Below are positions 42,109 to 51,738 of a stretch of 64,000 bases of DNA, piece by piece (position 1 is the stretch's first letter; every line of letters starts with the position of its first letter). The notes beneath the pieces were generated by a model. That model did not search any database and was not told the origin of the DNA. It was given only the letters and a program-made list of their open reading frames with translations. The translations under genes and the position numbers were made by a program. The DNA is taken from contig CALGUG010000054.1 in NCBI GenBank assembly GCA_937902315.1, positions 1 through 64,000 of the forward strand. Direction: 5' to 3'. The DNA is from an uncultured Chloroflexales bacterium (GTDB lineage Bacteria; Chloroflexota; Chloroflexia; Chloroflexales; Chloroflexaceae).

Positions 42109-43431
42109 TTAGAACAACATCGCTCCGGCTTCGCGCGCGAACTGGCGTAGGCGCTCGCTGTCGGGGCTGTTTTTGTTTTCATCGGCCAGCTCGTTGAGAC
42201 GCTGGATCAGCTTGGGCGTTACCTTGGCGACATTGCGTCGCAAGAGCTTGGTGCTCTCTTGTGGCGTTTCGCAACTGAGCAGCTCGCTGATAAAGCGATC
42301 TTCGGGCGAGAGCTTCTCTTCGATAATGGTTTTGGCAATCTGGGCGATCTTTTGGAAGCGCTCGACCAAAGCGGCGTTGTTATTGTGCATAGCGGCTTCG
42401 GTGTTGACACCGAGCACCATTAAGAAGCTTGCATCGATAGCATCGCCTTGGGCGCGCAGTGCGGCTTCAAGATCTTCAGCATCGACAACAGCCTGCAGAA
42501 TAGCGGTGCCTTTTTCGAACATCGCTTGCGCCTTGGCGTCCATGGCTTCCACCAACTCGATGATCCGAGCGCGGCGGTCGGTCAGGCGTTGGGCCTCGGC
42601 ACTGTCGCCTGCTGCCTGTGCGTTTTCGATTCGATTGGTCCAGACTTGAAAGAAACTGTAATCGATCAACGGGCGAAGCTCAGCAACTGCATCCTCAAGC
42701 TCTTCATCGCTGACTTTGCTCAGGCGTTCAAGCGCTTCGTTTTGTGCGGCATCGAAGTTTTCGTCGGTCTCGCCATCGATCGTGCTGAGGTCAAAGCCAG
42801 CCAGTGTGGCAACTTGTTGACGCAGCGTGAGCAGCATTTGAGCGCTGTCCGGTTGACCTTGTTGGGCATTGGCTTGGGCGAATGCCAGTAGTGTCATGAA
42901 GAAGTCTGCATCGAGCGCTGCTTTGTGCTTCTCTACAACTTTGGCCAGCTCGCTTTCATTTTGCATCGCATTGGCGAGTTCGGCGATAATATCGACTCGC
43001 TTGCGCTGGGCTTCGAGCATCTCTTTGGTGACGCCATCAGCCTCGAAGATTGCGTCGATCAGCGAGTTGAGCGTGATGAAGCGACGTGGGTTGAGCAAGT
43101 AACCGCGCGGTGCATCGGCGGGTAGCCCGCGAATCAGCAGATTGGTGGCGTCGCCGATATAGCGCTCTTGCTCTTGGGTCGAAGCGTTGAGCTCTTGTGG
43201 GAAGTAGATCAGACAGAGTTGTTTCTCTGCATCGTGGTAGATGAGGGGAACACCCAACATACTTCCCGCGCCACAACGTGGACAGACGGCAACATTGAGT
43301 TGGCCCGCCAGAAGTGCCTGTTTGAGAATAGGCTGTTGTTGGACATCAACAATACTAAAGATCTGTGTCTGGAATGGAGTTCGGCAATTGGGACAGGTAA
43401 TTTGGACTGTCTGCGGCGCAGCAACCGTCAT
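42109..43431 (-). CDS. CpXC domain-containing protein
   Basis: A 440-residue cytoplasmic protein. The N-terminal 120 residues form a CpXC domain with zinc-ribbon cysteines in ITCPNCRTPF and AVCPRCGAG, followed by LIYHDAEKQL. The remainder is helical and glutamate/alanine-rich, without a recognised enzyme motif. CpXC proteins are of unknown function. GAAAGGATAC precedes the ATG. Monocistronic and divergent from the secreted glycosidase gene. Confidence 0.85.
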   Translation of the reverse strand: MTVAAPQTVQITCPNCRTPFQTQIFSIVDVQQQPILKQALLAGQLNVAVCPRCGAGSMLGVPLIYHDAEKQLCLIYFPQELNASTQEQERYIGDATNLLIRGLPADAPRGYLLNPRRFITLNSLIDAIFEADGVTKEMLEAQRKRVDIIAELANAMQNESELAKVVEKHKAALDADFFMTLLAFAQANAQQGQPDSAQMLLTLRQQVATLAGFDLSTIDGETDENFDAAQNEALERLSKVSDEELEDAVAELRPLIDYSFFQVWTNRIENAQAAGDSAEAQRLTDRRARIIELVEAMDAKAQAMFEKGTAILQAVVDAEDLEAALRAQGDAIDASFLMVLGVNTEAAMHNNNAALVERFQKIAQIAKTIIEEKLSPEDRFISELLSCETPQESTKLLRRNVAKVTPKLIQRLNELADENKNSPDSERLRQFAREAGAMLF

Positions 43432-43746
43432 AATAAGTAGTATCCTTTCTCGAAACTGCGCGCCAGATAAGGCGTCCCGACGCGGCCATTAACTGGTTTT
43501 TATTATACCATAGGCTTTTGGACAACTGGCGCTATTCGTGTTAGAGCTGTGTCTGGAACTAAGCCAAAAGCAAGCTCCACAATAGGGATACAATCCCCTA
43601 GCGATCGTCGTATTCTAATGTTAGACTGCGATGGTTGTAACCTTCTGTAATATTGAGAAGTTGACAATCTAGGCTCGCGCGATGATACTACCCCTGTCTG
43701 ATAAGAATATTCAAATAGATTTGCAATTTTAAGGGAAGCGTACTCT
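43432..43746. other. Divergent intergenic region
   Basis: About 315 bp between the starts of the CpXC and GH39-like genes. AAGGGAAGC just before 43747 is the ribosome site of the latter. No repeat or clear promoter was recognised. Confidence 0.5.
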
Positions 43747-45759
43747 ATGCCACTTCGTGCTACTCGAATCATATGCCTTTTTTTGATTTTGTGTAGTGTC
43801 TCTCTTTTTCCTTCATCTCAGGTTGCATCGACTCAAGCAGCCGATGCACAGCAAGAAGCCTTGCCTTGGCGCGATAAAGGCACCCCTTTTGGTGTGGTGG
43901 CAGCGCTCGGTAATCGTATTCGTGCCGATGAGATGCCTGCTGCTGTTCAACTGATGCGCGAGGCTGGTGTGCAGTGGCAGCGCGAAGAGCTGTTCTGGCA
44001 CGAGATTCAAAAAGAGCCGCATGGCCCATATAACTGGACCGGCAACAGTAGTGGTTTTTACAATTATGATCGCGCTATTCAGTTGCAGGTCGAGGCCGGT
44101 ATCAATGTATTAGGTTTGCTCGACTACAATCCGGCTTGGTTTAAAGGAAAGAACCCAACCCCTGAAGAGTGGATCGACGATTGGGGCGATTTTGTCTATA
44201 ACGCCGTCGCGCGCTATGGGCGCGATCGAGGCCAGATCAAATATTGGGAGCTCTGGAATGAACCGAATCTTGCACGTTCTGGCTATGAGAGTGGTCTCTA
44301 CGAAGTGCGTGACTTCGCGCGGATCTTGCAGGTTGGTTATGCCGCCGCAAAAGCTGCCGATCCAGAGGCCGTGATCGTAATGGGCGGTATGGCTTCGATT
44401 TGGGGAGAGCCACCTTCGCCCTTCAATTACGATTATATGGATTATCTAGAAGAGCTGGGCAAGCTGGGTGCTTGGCAGCATTTCGATATTATCGCCATTC
44501 ACCCTTATCGCCCGAACGCGCCGGAGGGTACCCCTTGGCGTAATGGCCTGCAAGCCGATATGCGCACCGAGTTCTCGATTCTCGATGGCTTGCTGCTGCG
44601 CTATGGTGCCAAACCCGTTTGGCTAACCGAACTGGGCTGGCACGATTCGCAGCGCTTCGATAGCGTCGATCGCGATACCCAAGCCTTTTTCTTGGTGCGA
44701 TCCTACATTATGGCTTTGTCGCACCCGAGCATCGAAAAGATCTTTTGGTACGATCTGCGCAACGACACCGAGCCGGGCGCTTCCTACGAGCATCCCGTCT
44801 ACGACGACGCCAACTACGAATATCACTACGGCCTGCTGACCCGTTCCTATCCGCTCGACCCCAATCGGGCCGATCTGCGCAAGCCCGCCTTCTTGGCCTA
44901 TCGCACTATGACCCAGATGCTGGCTGGTCTAGCCCAGACCGGAATCACGGCCGATGGCAACCACCCCGAGCATCCCGGCCTGTTTTGGTATAGCTTCGCT
45001 GGCAATGGTCGGCGAGTCGATGTGATGTGGCGGATCGGCGAAACCGATCAGCAGGTGCTGGTCGATTGCGGCTGCCGCGAGATTTTGGTGCGCGGCTGGA
45101 ACGGCCAGACCATGACGATCTATAACAACGTCGGCGGGCCTGTGACGATCAATCTGCAGTCGCCCGGCGCTCCGATCTATCTTGAATACGATGCGCCTGT
45201 GCCGCAGGGCGGGCGCTACTTCGAGGCGACCGGCCACAGTCTACGCGGCGCATTCTTGCGCTACTGGGAGCAGAATGGAGGCCTTGAGCGCTTCGGCTAC
45301 CCGCTGACCGAAGAGATGATCGAGCCGGAGGCTGGCACGGGCCGACCGCGTATCGTGCAGTATTTCGAGCGCAACCGTTTCGAGCACTTCCCAGAGTTCA
45401 GCGGTACGATCTATGAAGTGCAGCTTGGGCGTTTGGGCGATGCTCTGTTGCGCCGCCAAGGCGTCGATTGGCAGAGCCGCCCGCGCCTCGAGTCAGCCCC
45501 GCCCGAATGCCTCTTCTTCCCCGAGAGCGGCCATAGCATCTGCCCGCCCTTCCGCGACGCTTGGGAGGCGAACGGCGGTCTAGCGATCGTGGGCCTGCCC
45601 TTGACCGAGCCTTACTACGCTCAGCGCGCCGATACGGGTCAGGAGTATTTGGTGCAATATTTCGAACGAGCGCGCCTCGAACACTTCCCTGAGTTTGCGG
45701 GAACGCGCTACGAGGTACAGCTCGGTTTGTTGGCGCGAGAATATTTAACCTCGCCATAA
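43747..45759 (+). CDS. Secreted GH39-like glycosidase with C-terminal repeat domains
   Basis: A 670-residue exported protein. Signal peptide 1-32. A glycosidase-type TIM barrel follows (about 40-400) with the acid/base in YWELWNEPNL and the nucleophile in KPVWLTELGWHD, as in clan GH-A families such as GH39. A small beta domain (about 400-490) precedes two repeats of about 80 residues (495-580, 595-665) with the shared pattern GHS, FGYPLTE, VQYFER-RFEHFPEF, YEVQLG-LG. Such repeats occur in many Chloroflexota surface proteins and may bind cell wall. Substrate unknown. Confidence 0.82.
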   Translation: MPLRATRIICLFLILCSVSLFPSSQVASTQAADAQQEALPWRDKGTPFGVVAALGNRIRADEMPAAVQLMREAGVQWQREELFWHEIQKEPHGPYNWTGNSSGFYNYDRAIQLQVEAGINVLGLLDYNPAWFKGKNPTPEEWIDDWGDFVYNAVARYGRDRGQIKYWELWNEPNLARSGYESGLYEVRDFARILQVGYAAAKAADPEAVIVMGGMASIWGEPPSPFNYDYMDYLEELGKLGAWQHFDIIAIHPYRPNAPEGTPWRNGLQADMRTEFSILDGLLLRYGAKPVWLTELGWHDSQRFDSVDRDTQAFFLVRSYIMALSHPSIEKIFWYDLRNDTEPGASYEHPVYDDANYEYHYGLLTRSYPLDPNRADLRKPAFLAYRTMTQMLAGLAQTGITADGNHPEHPGLFWYSFAGNGRRVDVMWRIGETDQQVLVDCGCREILVRGWNGQTMTIYNNVGGPVTINLQSPGAPIYLEYDAPVPQGGRYFEATGHSLRGAFLRYWEQNGGLERFGYPLTEEMIEPEAGTGRPRIVQYFERNRFEHFPEFSGTIYEVQLGRLGDALLRRQGVDWQSRPRLESAPPECLFFPESGHSICPPFRDAWEANGGLAIVGLPLTEPYYAQRADTGQEYLVQYFERARLEHFPEFAGTRYEVQLGLLAREYLTSP

Positions 45760-45781
45760 AGCTCTCGACCATAGCCTCATC

Positions 45782-45819
45782 AAGAGATCTGCCTCGTAAT
45801 GAGCGCAGATCTCTTTGTT
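45782..45819 (+). terminator. Terminator after the GH39-like gene
   Basis: Perfect stem AAGAGATCTGC/GCAGATCTCTT with a 12-base loop, followed by TGTTTG. Confidence 0.85.
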
Positions 45820-45958
45820 TGTGGGCCAGTGCTGAAGTCTGCATCGAGCGACTATTATTGCTGCCTGCCTGAGCAAAAAAGTTGTGAAATATTCACGTGT
45901 AGGACACTATTTTTTGCCTTACATCTCTATCTACAAATGCTAAGCTTGTCTTATATCA

Positions 45959-46103
45959 TAGCAAATCCGTTTTAAAGAGGTGCACGCTCTTAGCGCAGAA
46001 AAACGAAAAGCCGGAAAAAGGTTGTGTGAGATCTCGCACAACAAAACTAGTCAAGTTTCACTCTGCCGAAGGCCAAAAAGCAATAAAGTGATCGGATCTT
46101 CTA
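45959..46103. mobile_element. Degenerate MITE with shrunken palindrome
   Basis: TAGCAAATCCGTTTTAAAGA follows TCA; AGAAAAACGAAAAGCCGG and TCTGCCGAAGGCC match element interiors, and CGGATCTTCTA is a decayed right end. The palindrome GTTGTGTGAGATCTCGCACAAC (46021-46042) lacks the TTCGC core, consistent with deletion of its centre. Confidence 0.75.
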
Positions 46104-46416
46104 ACAGATCTGTGGAGCTGAGCGTTGATTGTTGAGCAAAGTCCTGTGAAAGCTGTTACACAGTGAAAGCTAGCGTGAGCGAGTTTCTTTCTGATCGATT
46201 AAGAGGTATATCTATATACACAATAGTGCTAGACGCGTGACCTTTCACCAAAAATTGTGCTTTGATCTGTAAGTGTAATGACATCTCCTCTTATACGTAA
46301 GATTTGTACAATTCGGCGTTTACTTATAGAGAAGTCATTAAAAGTCAAACTATTCAAGCTGAGAGGCCTTGAATTTCAGTTTGTAAATAAGAAGAGTACT
46401 TCGGCCTACGCTCGCT

Positions 46417-46473
46417 TAGGAGGAATACAAACTTCTTCATGAAGGGCTATTCTTCATAGCAGCAATCCTCCTA
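46417..46473 (+). promoter_or_regulatory. Possible RNA hairpin in the response-regulator leader
   Basis: TAGGAGGA (46417-46424) and TCCTCCTA (46466-46473) are perfect inverted arms; the loop holds CTTCATGAAG. The first arm is a strong Shine-Dalgarno-like sequence preceding a five-codon frame. The stretch 46104-46416 shows no gene. Confidence 0.4.
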
Positions 46474-46518
46474 CACGTTTGATTATCCGTTTACAACACA
46501 TTTGGTAAGGATAGGCTC

Positions 46519-47463
46519 GTGAGCAAAGATAAGATCTTGGTCGTTGAAGATGGTCCCGACATTTCAAGTCTCTTGATGCTCTACTTTACAGCTCAGGGCT
46601 ACGATGTGGCTACGGCCTCACGAGGTAAGGTCGCGCTTGAAATGTGTCGGCAGAATCCGCCCAATTTGGTGTTGCTCGATGTGGGCCTGCCAGATATGGA
46701 AGGCTACGATGTAGGGAAGGCGATTCGTGCGAACCGCGCGACCAAGCATATTCCCATCATTTTCCTAACAGCTCACGGCGAGCGCAAAGACCGTCTCAAA
46801 GGCTTAGGCGAAGTACAAGCCCAGTACTACATCGTAAAACCCTTCGATATCGAAGAAGTTCATATGATCGCCAAGAACCTGCTCGACGATGCGCGGCGCA
46901 AAAATCAGCGCCACCCCGTCACAGGTTTGCCAACCGCCGATCTCGTCAACGAACAGTTGCGCTCGTTGCTTAACAGCGATGGCTGGGGTTTTGTTTCGAT
47001 CCGTATCAATGGATTCGATAGTTTTACCCAGTTTTATGGTTCGGTAGCTGGCGAAGATGTGCTGAAGTTTTTGGCGCGTATTCTGAACGAGACGATCGAT
47101 CAACTGGGCACAAACGACGATTTCGTCGGTCAGGTGGCGGTCGGCCCCGATTTTGTGCTCACCGCTTCGCCCGATCGTATCGAGCAGATCTGCGAGCAAG
47201 TCGCACGCAGTTTCGATGAAGGTGTCCATGTGCACTACGCCTACCGCGATCGCAAACGCGGCTACCTTGAGGTCAACGACGATAGCGGTCAGGTCAAGCA
47301 ACTGCCGTTTATGACCCTTTCGATGGCGCTCTTAAGCAGCGATGCAGGGCCGTTTGCCGATATTCGCCATCTGGCCGAAATGAGCGAAGAGCTGCATGCT
47401 CGTACTCCTGCCGCTGATCTTCAGGCACCCAAGAGCGTCATCAATCGGTTCGCTCAAAGCTAA
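46519..47463 (+). CDS. Response regulator with degenerate GGDEF domain
   Basis: A 314-residue protein. Receiver domain 4-125 with acidic V-E-D, phospho-acceptor in LLDVGLPDMEGYD, and K in YYIVKPF. After the HPVTGLPT linker, residues 135-300 follow the GGDEF fold, but the catalytic motif reads VAVGPDFVL where GGDEF is expected, so cyclic-di-GMP synthesis is unlikely. It may act through protein contacts or nucleotide binding. GTG start with AAGGATAGG upstream. No kinase nearby. Confidence 0.87.
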   Translation: MSKDKILVVEDGPDISSLLMLYFTAQGYDVATASRGKVALEMCRQNPPNLVLLDVGLPDMEGYDVGKAIRANRATKHIPIIFLTAHGERKDRLKGLGEVQAQYYIVKPFDIEEVHMIAKNLLDDARRKNQRHPVTGLPTADLVNEQLRSLLNSDGWGFVSIRINGFDSFTQFYGSVAGEDVLKFLARILNETIDQLGTNDDFVGQVAVGPDFVLTASPDRIEQICEQVARSFDEGVHVHYAYRDRKRGYLEVNDDSGQVKQLPFMTLSMALLSSDAGPFADIRHLAEMSEELHARTPAADLQAPKSVINRFAQS

Positions 47464-47482
47464 ATCAACGATCCCGCGATCG

Positions 47483-47519
47483 AAGCGCCTTATGAGCTTT
47501 CGGCCGTAAGGCGCTTTTT
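47483..47519 (+). terminator. Terminator after the response regulator
   Basis: Stem AAGCGCCTTA/TAAGGCGCTT followed by TTTTG, 20 bases after the stop codon. Confidence 0.92.
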
Positions 47520-47533
47520 GTTATACCTTCGCA

Positions 47534-47940
47534 TACCACATCCGTTTGATCACTTGAGCGATCTGGCGGCTTGCTCTCTTCCCCAAACAGGGCGGCTAGC
47601 GCGTCCGCCTACGGCTACTATCAGCTTGCCCGTAAGCAGAGTGTTGTAGTTGTGTGCCGAGAGACCGCCCAAAAATACAACAAGGCGGATTTTTTAATGA
47701 GGTTGTGCGATTTCGCTACGCGAAATCGCACAACCTCAACATTCAGCCCTTCGCCCGCAGTGCGAGAGAGGGGGCCGGGGGTGAGGGCCGATAACGCTGA
47801 CCGTATGTCGATTTGTGGGTAATGTACAGCGGCGGGAGAAGGGCGGGGAGGAAGGTCGCTCTGCTGGATAGGCATTTTGTAGCCGAAGGCGGACGCGCCA
47901 AGGACCGAATGGAGGCTAGAGACTTCGCCGCTAGAACTAT
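47534..47940. repeat. REP pair, composite repeat and MITE left end
   Basis: A MITE left-end fragment TACCACATCCGTTTGATCACTT (47534 onward), REP core at 47599-47617, a palindrome at 47699-47737, the CATACGGTCAGC block in reverse orientation, and an inverted REP core at 47880-47898 with GGACCGAATGGAGGCTAGAGA. No gene is supported. Confidence 0.85.
47699..47737. repeat. Palindrome (GATTTCGC family), arms GAGGTTGTGC
   Basis: GAGGTTGTGCGATTTCGC pairs perfectly with GCGAAATCGCACAACCTC around the loop TAC. Confidence 0.92.
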
Positions 47941-48329
47941 GATGAGCTTGCTAGGCAACCGAAAATCGTATAGCGTTTGCGTTCTCGTAACAAACAAAGT
48001 GCCGTTTCGTTATGTTGAAGCTTAACGCGCTATTTGAAGTGATCGACTTGATTCGGTGTTACAGCTTTAGAAAGACTTGAGCTGGCGCTATTCCTTTACA
48101 ATCGATAGGCGTTGGCGTACAATTGCGCTAGTTTTTATGGCAATTGGCTGAGATTGTGCGCAAGAAGCGAAATGAGCGATCAAGCCCAAGATCGGCACGA
48201 TTCGCTCGTTGTATACTAATTCGCTCGCTTGTTTTGGTTCTTTTTGGTGTTCGATAGAGCAAATTCTCTTTTAGGCGGATCGCTGAGCGATCAAGCACCA
48301 GCGCGCGAAGCGATTTTGAAGGTAGTGTG
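47941..48329. other. Intergenic region upstream of the rRNA methyltransferase
   Basis: About 390 bp without a supported gene. GAAGGT about eight bases before 48330 is the likely ribosome site. TATACT at about 48212 could be a -10 box without a clear -35 partner. Confidence 0.45.
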
Positions 48330-49145
48330 ATGCTAGACCCCAATCCAGAGCTCGATCAGTTGGTGACAGAAGTGCTGCAGAGCGCAAAGTATCGCGATGT
48401 TGGCGAACAGGTTGTGCGCCATATCGGGGCGCGCGAGCTGCTGGCACGTCGTAACCTGCGCGAGGCGGTCAAGGCGACCAAAAATAAGCTGCACCAGATC
48501 GGCGGCGCCTATCTCGAACAGCGCATGCCCTATGGGCAGTGGCTGGCGGCCATCGAGGCGGCGGCCTCAACGGGCGACGAGAGCCAACTGAAGGCGGCCT
48601 GTCAAAACGCAATGCGGCAACACGCCTCGACGCGTGAACGCATGCCTTTGCTCGGGCAGTTGTATGCAGAGCTGTGGCAGATCGTGCCGCGCCCAGAGAG
48701 CGTGCTCGATCTGGCCTGCGGCCTGCACCCGCTCGCGCTGCCTTGGATGGGTTTGCCTCACGGTGTACACTATTATGCGTGCGACATCTATGCCGATATG
48801 GTCGCTTTTGTCGAGGCGGCATTGGGCCTGCTGGGCGCTCAGGCGAGCGGATTTGTCTGCGATCTTGTGACCGACCCGCCACAGCAGCAGGTCGATCTGG
48901 TTTTTGCGCTGAAACTCTTGCCCGTGCTTGAACAGCGCGATAAACAAGCTAGCATCAATCTGTTGCGCGCTCTGCGAGCGAAAACTATGATTGTTTCCTA
49001 CCCGAGCGCGAGTTTGGGCGGGCGTAATCGTCAAATGGCTAGCAACTACGAGCGCCATTTTCGTAGCTTGCTGGCCGACGAACATTGGCAGATCGAGCGT
49101 CTAACATTTATAAATGAATTGGTATTTGTTGTTACAAAGCCGTAG
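48330..49145 (+). CDS. 16S rRNA m7G1405-type methyltransferase
   Basis: A 271-residue SAM-dependent methyltransferase of the FmrO/ArmA/Rmt family. The helical N-terminal domain (1-100) is typical of it. The SAM site is LDLACGLHPLALPWM (from residue 126), followed by YYACDIYADMVAFVE, LKLLPVLEQ and VSYPSASLGGR-NRQM near the end, all family signatures. Members methylate N7 of G1405 in the 30S A site, which blocks 4,6-disubstituted deoxystreptamine aminoglycosides. Here it is chromosomal, with codon use like its neighbours and no adjacent transposase, so it looks resident. A GTG one codon earlier is possible. Confidence 0.9.
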   Translation: MLDPNPELDQLVTEVLQSAKYRDVGEQVVRHIGARELLARRNLREAVKATKNKLHQIGGAYLEQRMPYGQWLAAIEAAASTGDESQLKAACQNAMRQHASTRERMPLLGQLYAELWQIVPRPESVLDLACGLHPLALPWMGLPHGVHYYACDIYADMVAFVEAALGLLGAQASGFVCDLVTDPPQQQVDLVFALKLLPVLEQRDKQASINLLRALRAKTMIVSYPSASLGGRNRQMASNYERHFRSLLADEHWQIERLTFINELVFVVTKP

Positions 49146-49164
49146 ATAAGTTGAGGAGACGGTT

Positions 49165-51732
49165 TTGACAGAGAATCCCTTGATTGGGCAAACCCTTGGC
49201 GGCTATCAGATAGAGAAGCAACTTGGTTCGGGCGGCATGGGCGCTGTATATAAAGCTACCCAACTGAGTTTGGGGCGTCCGGTGGCGCTCAAAGTGCTTT
49301 CTGGTGAGCTGGCGGGCGATCCCGAATTTGTTCAACGCTTTATTAACGAAGGCCGAGCGATCGCTTCGCTCGATCACCCCAATATTGTGCCTGTTTATGA
49401 GGCGGGCGAGGTTGAGTTTCAGGGCAAAAACTGCTTGTTCCTTGCCATGCGTTTGGTGCGGGGCGGCTCGCTGCGCGACTTTTTGCTGCGACGCGGCAAA
49501 CTCACGCCGCGCCAAGCGCTCTATCTGCTGAGGCAGGCGGCGGCTGGCCTCGATGCGGCCTACAAGCAGGGCATCATTCACCGCGATATCAAACCGGCCA
49601 ACCTCTTGCTTGAGCCGGGCGCACCAGGCGATGCAGGGCCGCGCCTCTATCTGGCCGACTTCGGTATCGCCAAGCGCAACGATGGCAGCGACAGCGGCTA
49701 TACTCGTACCGGTGTCTTCATCGGCACGCCGGAGTATATGGCTCCAGAGCAGTTGCAGGGCGAATCGGCGACCACGGCCTCCGACATCTATGCCCTCACC
49801 AATGTGCTCTACGAGATGCTCTCGGGCAAGTCGCCCTATACCGGCAACACGCCCGCTATGGTGATTTACCGCAAACTGAGCGAGCCGATCCCTCAGTTCG
49901 ATGCGGCGGCCCAAGGATTGCCGGGTGGAATCGACGCGGTGTTGGCCCGTGGTATGGCGCTCAACCCGGCCGAACGTTTCGCTAGCGGCCAAGAGCTGGT
50001 CGATGCCTTCGCCGATGCCCTGCGTCAGCCCGCCACGCCCGCACCCGCGACGCCTCCTGCTCCTTCGATCCACGAGGCGCCGACTCAGATCGGCACGCCG
50101 CCTGCGGCTATTCCGCCTGTGCAGCGTGCGGGCGGTGTGGTGGTGCCGCCCAGCGGCCCGAGCACTAACCCGGTCAATCCGAACGCTCAGCCGATTCCAC
50201 CAGCGCCGCGCAGCTACGAGAGCTATCCGAGCAGCCAAGAGCGCAGCCCTGCTCGCGGGCAGGCCGACGACTATCAGCGCCCGAGCGCTTCGGCTTCCTA
50301 TCGCGATGAAGCGGGCTATGCTCCCAGCACGCGCTCGAGCTACCGCGATCCAGATGACTACGATCAGCGCGACGATAGCTACAGCCGTGGGCGTTATCGC
50401 GACGAAGATGCCTATGATCAGCGCCGTGCTCCGGCGAGCCGTTCGCGCTACCGCGACGAAGACGAGTACGAGTACGACGAGCGTCGCGCCTACGCGGGCC
50501 GTTCGCGTTATCGTGATCCAGAAGAGTACGATGATCGCGCCTATAGCTCGCGGGTCGAGCCGCGCCGTTACGGCGTGGGCGGTGTCGTTTGGTTCATCTT
50601 GATTCTGCTGATCGTAGCGATTATCGCGGGCTTTTTCATCGCCAGAAGCTTTTTGGGCGGCAACGAGCCGAGCACCTTCCCAACGCTCAACCCGACCGCT
50701 GCGGTCGATAGTGGCAATCAACCCGGTCAGATTCAGCCGACGCCGCTGCCGGGCCAGCCGACTCCGACCGAGCAGCCGCCCGCTGAACCTGTGCTGCCGG
50801 TCGAGCCTCCGGTCACAGAGCCGCCGCCGACCGAGGAACAACAGCCCAGCGAGGAGCAGCCAACTGAAGAGCCGCAGCCAACTGAAGAGCTTGTGCCGAC
50901 CGAGCCGGAAGAGCCAGCCACTGAAGAGCCAGCGACCTTCCCCGCGGACGAGATCAACCAGATTATGCAAGATGCTGGCGGAACCTTTGGGGTTGTGGTG
51001 GTCGATGGTCAGCGCGGCGAGCTCTATCGCGCCAATGATCAGCAGGCCATCTCGGCGGGCGATCTGCTCAAGCTGCCTTTGGTCTTGCTGGCCTACAACC
51101 AAGCCGCGCAGGGCCTGATCAGCCTCGATGCAACCGTCAGCTTGGAAGAGAGTGATCGTGCGCCCCAGAGCAGCCAGCTCGCCAACCAGCCGGTCGGCGC
51201 GAGCTTCTCGATCGAAGAGCTAAGCACCTATCTGCTGCGCTATTCCGACCAGACCGCTGGCAATATGCTGATTCGCGCTCTGGGCGGCCCGGCTGCGATC
51301 AACCAAGCCTTCCAAGCGCTCGATATGCGGGCGATCCAGGTCAATCAGCCGTTTGGCTTTGTGAACGATGGCCAGAGCTTGCCCAATACTGTTTCGGCGG
51401 GCGACCTCGCGCTGTTGGTGAACCGCTTTTTGCGTAACGAGCTGACCAGCTTAGAGCAGACCCAACAGATTTTGAGCCTGATCGCTCAGAGCGAAGATCA
51501 GCCCTTCTTGAGCAGCCAACTGCCCCAAGGCACGACGATCTACCAAGTGACCAGTGTGAACAGCGATCCAGCCGATCCGAGCAGCCACGGCGTAGGGATC
51601 GTCGTTCTGCCGGACGGGCGCAGTTACAGCATCGTCGCGCTCAATCAGGGCATAGTGGATAGCGCTCAGAGCCGTAATGCGCTGGGACAGATATCGCGAT
51701 TGGTTTATGACTTTGAAGCAGGTTTGGAGTAG
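49165..51732 (+). CDS. Ser/Thr kinase fused to a beta-lactamase-like sensor domain
   Basis: An 855-residue membrane protein. Kinase domain 8-275: LGSGGMGAVYKA, HRDIKPANLL and LADFGIAKR, all catalytic motifs intact. A disordered linker with Tyr/Arg/Asp-rich repeats (about 370-470) precedes one membrane segment (472-495). After a Pro/Thr/Glu-rich stalk, residues 595-855 match class A beta-lactamase or transpeptidase-like folds, but the SxxK motif reads D-L-L-K (D633), SDN reads SDQ (694-696) and KTG is missing, so it should be a sensor, not an enzyme. TTG start with GAGGAG upstream. proB follows 6 bases later. Confidence 0.88.
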   Translation: MTENPLIGQTLGGYQIEKQLGSGGMGAVYKATQLSLGRPVALKVLSGELAGDPEFVQRFINEGRAIASLDHPNIVPVYEAGEVEFQGKNCLFLAMRLVRGGSLRDFLLRRGKLTPRQALYLLRQAAAGLDAAYKQGIIHRDIKPANLLLEPGAPGDAGPRLYLADFGIAKRNDGSDSGYTRTGVFIGTPEYMAPEQLQGESATTASDIYALTNVLYEMLSGKSPYTGNTPAMVIYRKLSEPIPQFDAAAQGLPGGIDAVLARGMALNPAERFASGQELVDAFADALRQPATPAPATPPAPSIHEAPTQIGTPPAAIPPVQRAGGVVVPPSGPSTNPVNPNAQPIPPAPRSYESYPSSQERSPARGQADDYQRPSASASYRDEAGYAPSTRSSYRDPDDYDQRDDSYSRGRYRDEDAYDQRRAPASRSRYRDEDEYEYDERRAYAGRSRYRDPEEYDDRAYSSRVEPRRYGVGGVVWFILILLIVAIIAGFFIARSFLGGNEPSTFPTLNPTAAVDSGNQPGQIQPTPLPGQPTPTEQPPAEPVLPVEPPVTEPPPTEEQQPSEEQPTEEPQPTEELVPTEPEEPATEEPATFPADEINQIMQDAGGTFGVVVVDGQRGELYRANDQQAISAGDLLKLPLVLLAYNQAAQGLISLDATVSLEESDRAPQSSQLANQPVGASFSIEELSTYLLRYSDQTAGNMLIRALGGPAAINQAFQALDMRAIQVNQPFGFVNDGQSLPNTVSAGDLALLVNRFLRNELTSLEQTQQILSLIAQSEDQPFLSSQLPQGTTIYQVTSVNSDPADPSSHGVGIVVLPDGRSYSIVALNQGIVDSAQSRNALGQISRLVYDFEAGLE

Positions 51733-51738
51733 AAGGGC

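Noticed and set aside
49132..51102. 656-codon minus-strand frame opposite the kinase gene
   Set aside because: It is the complement of the kinase fusion; the low-complexity Arg-rich translation mirrors GC-rich codons.
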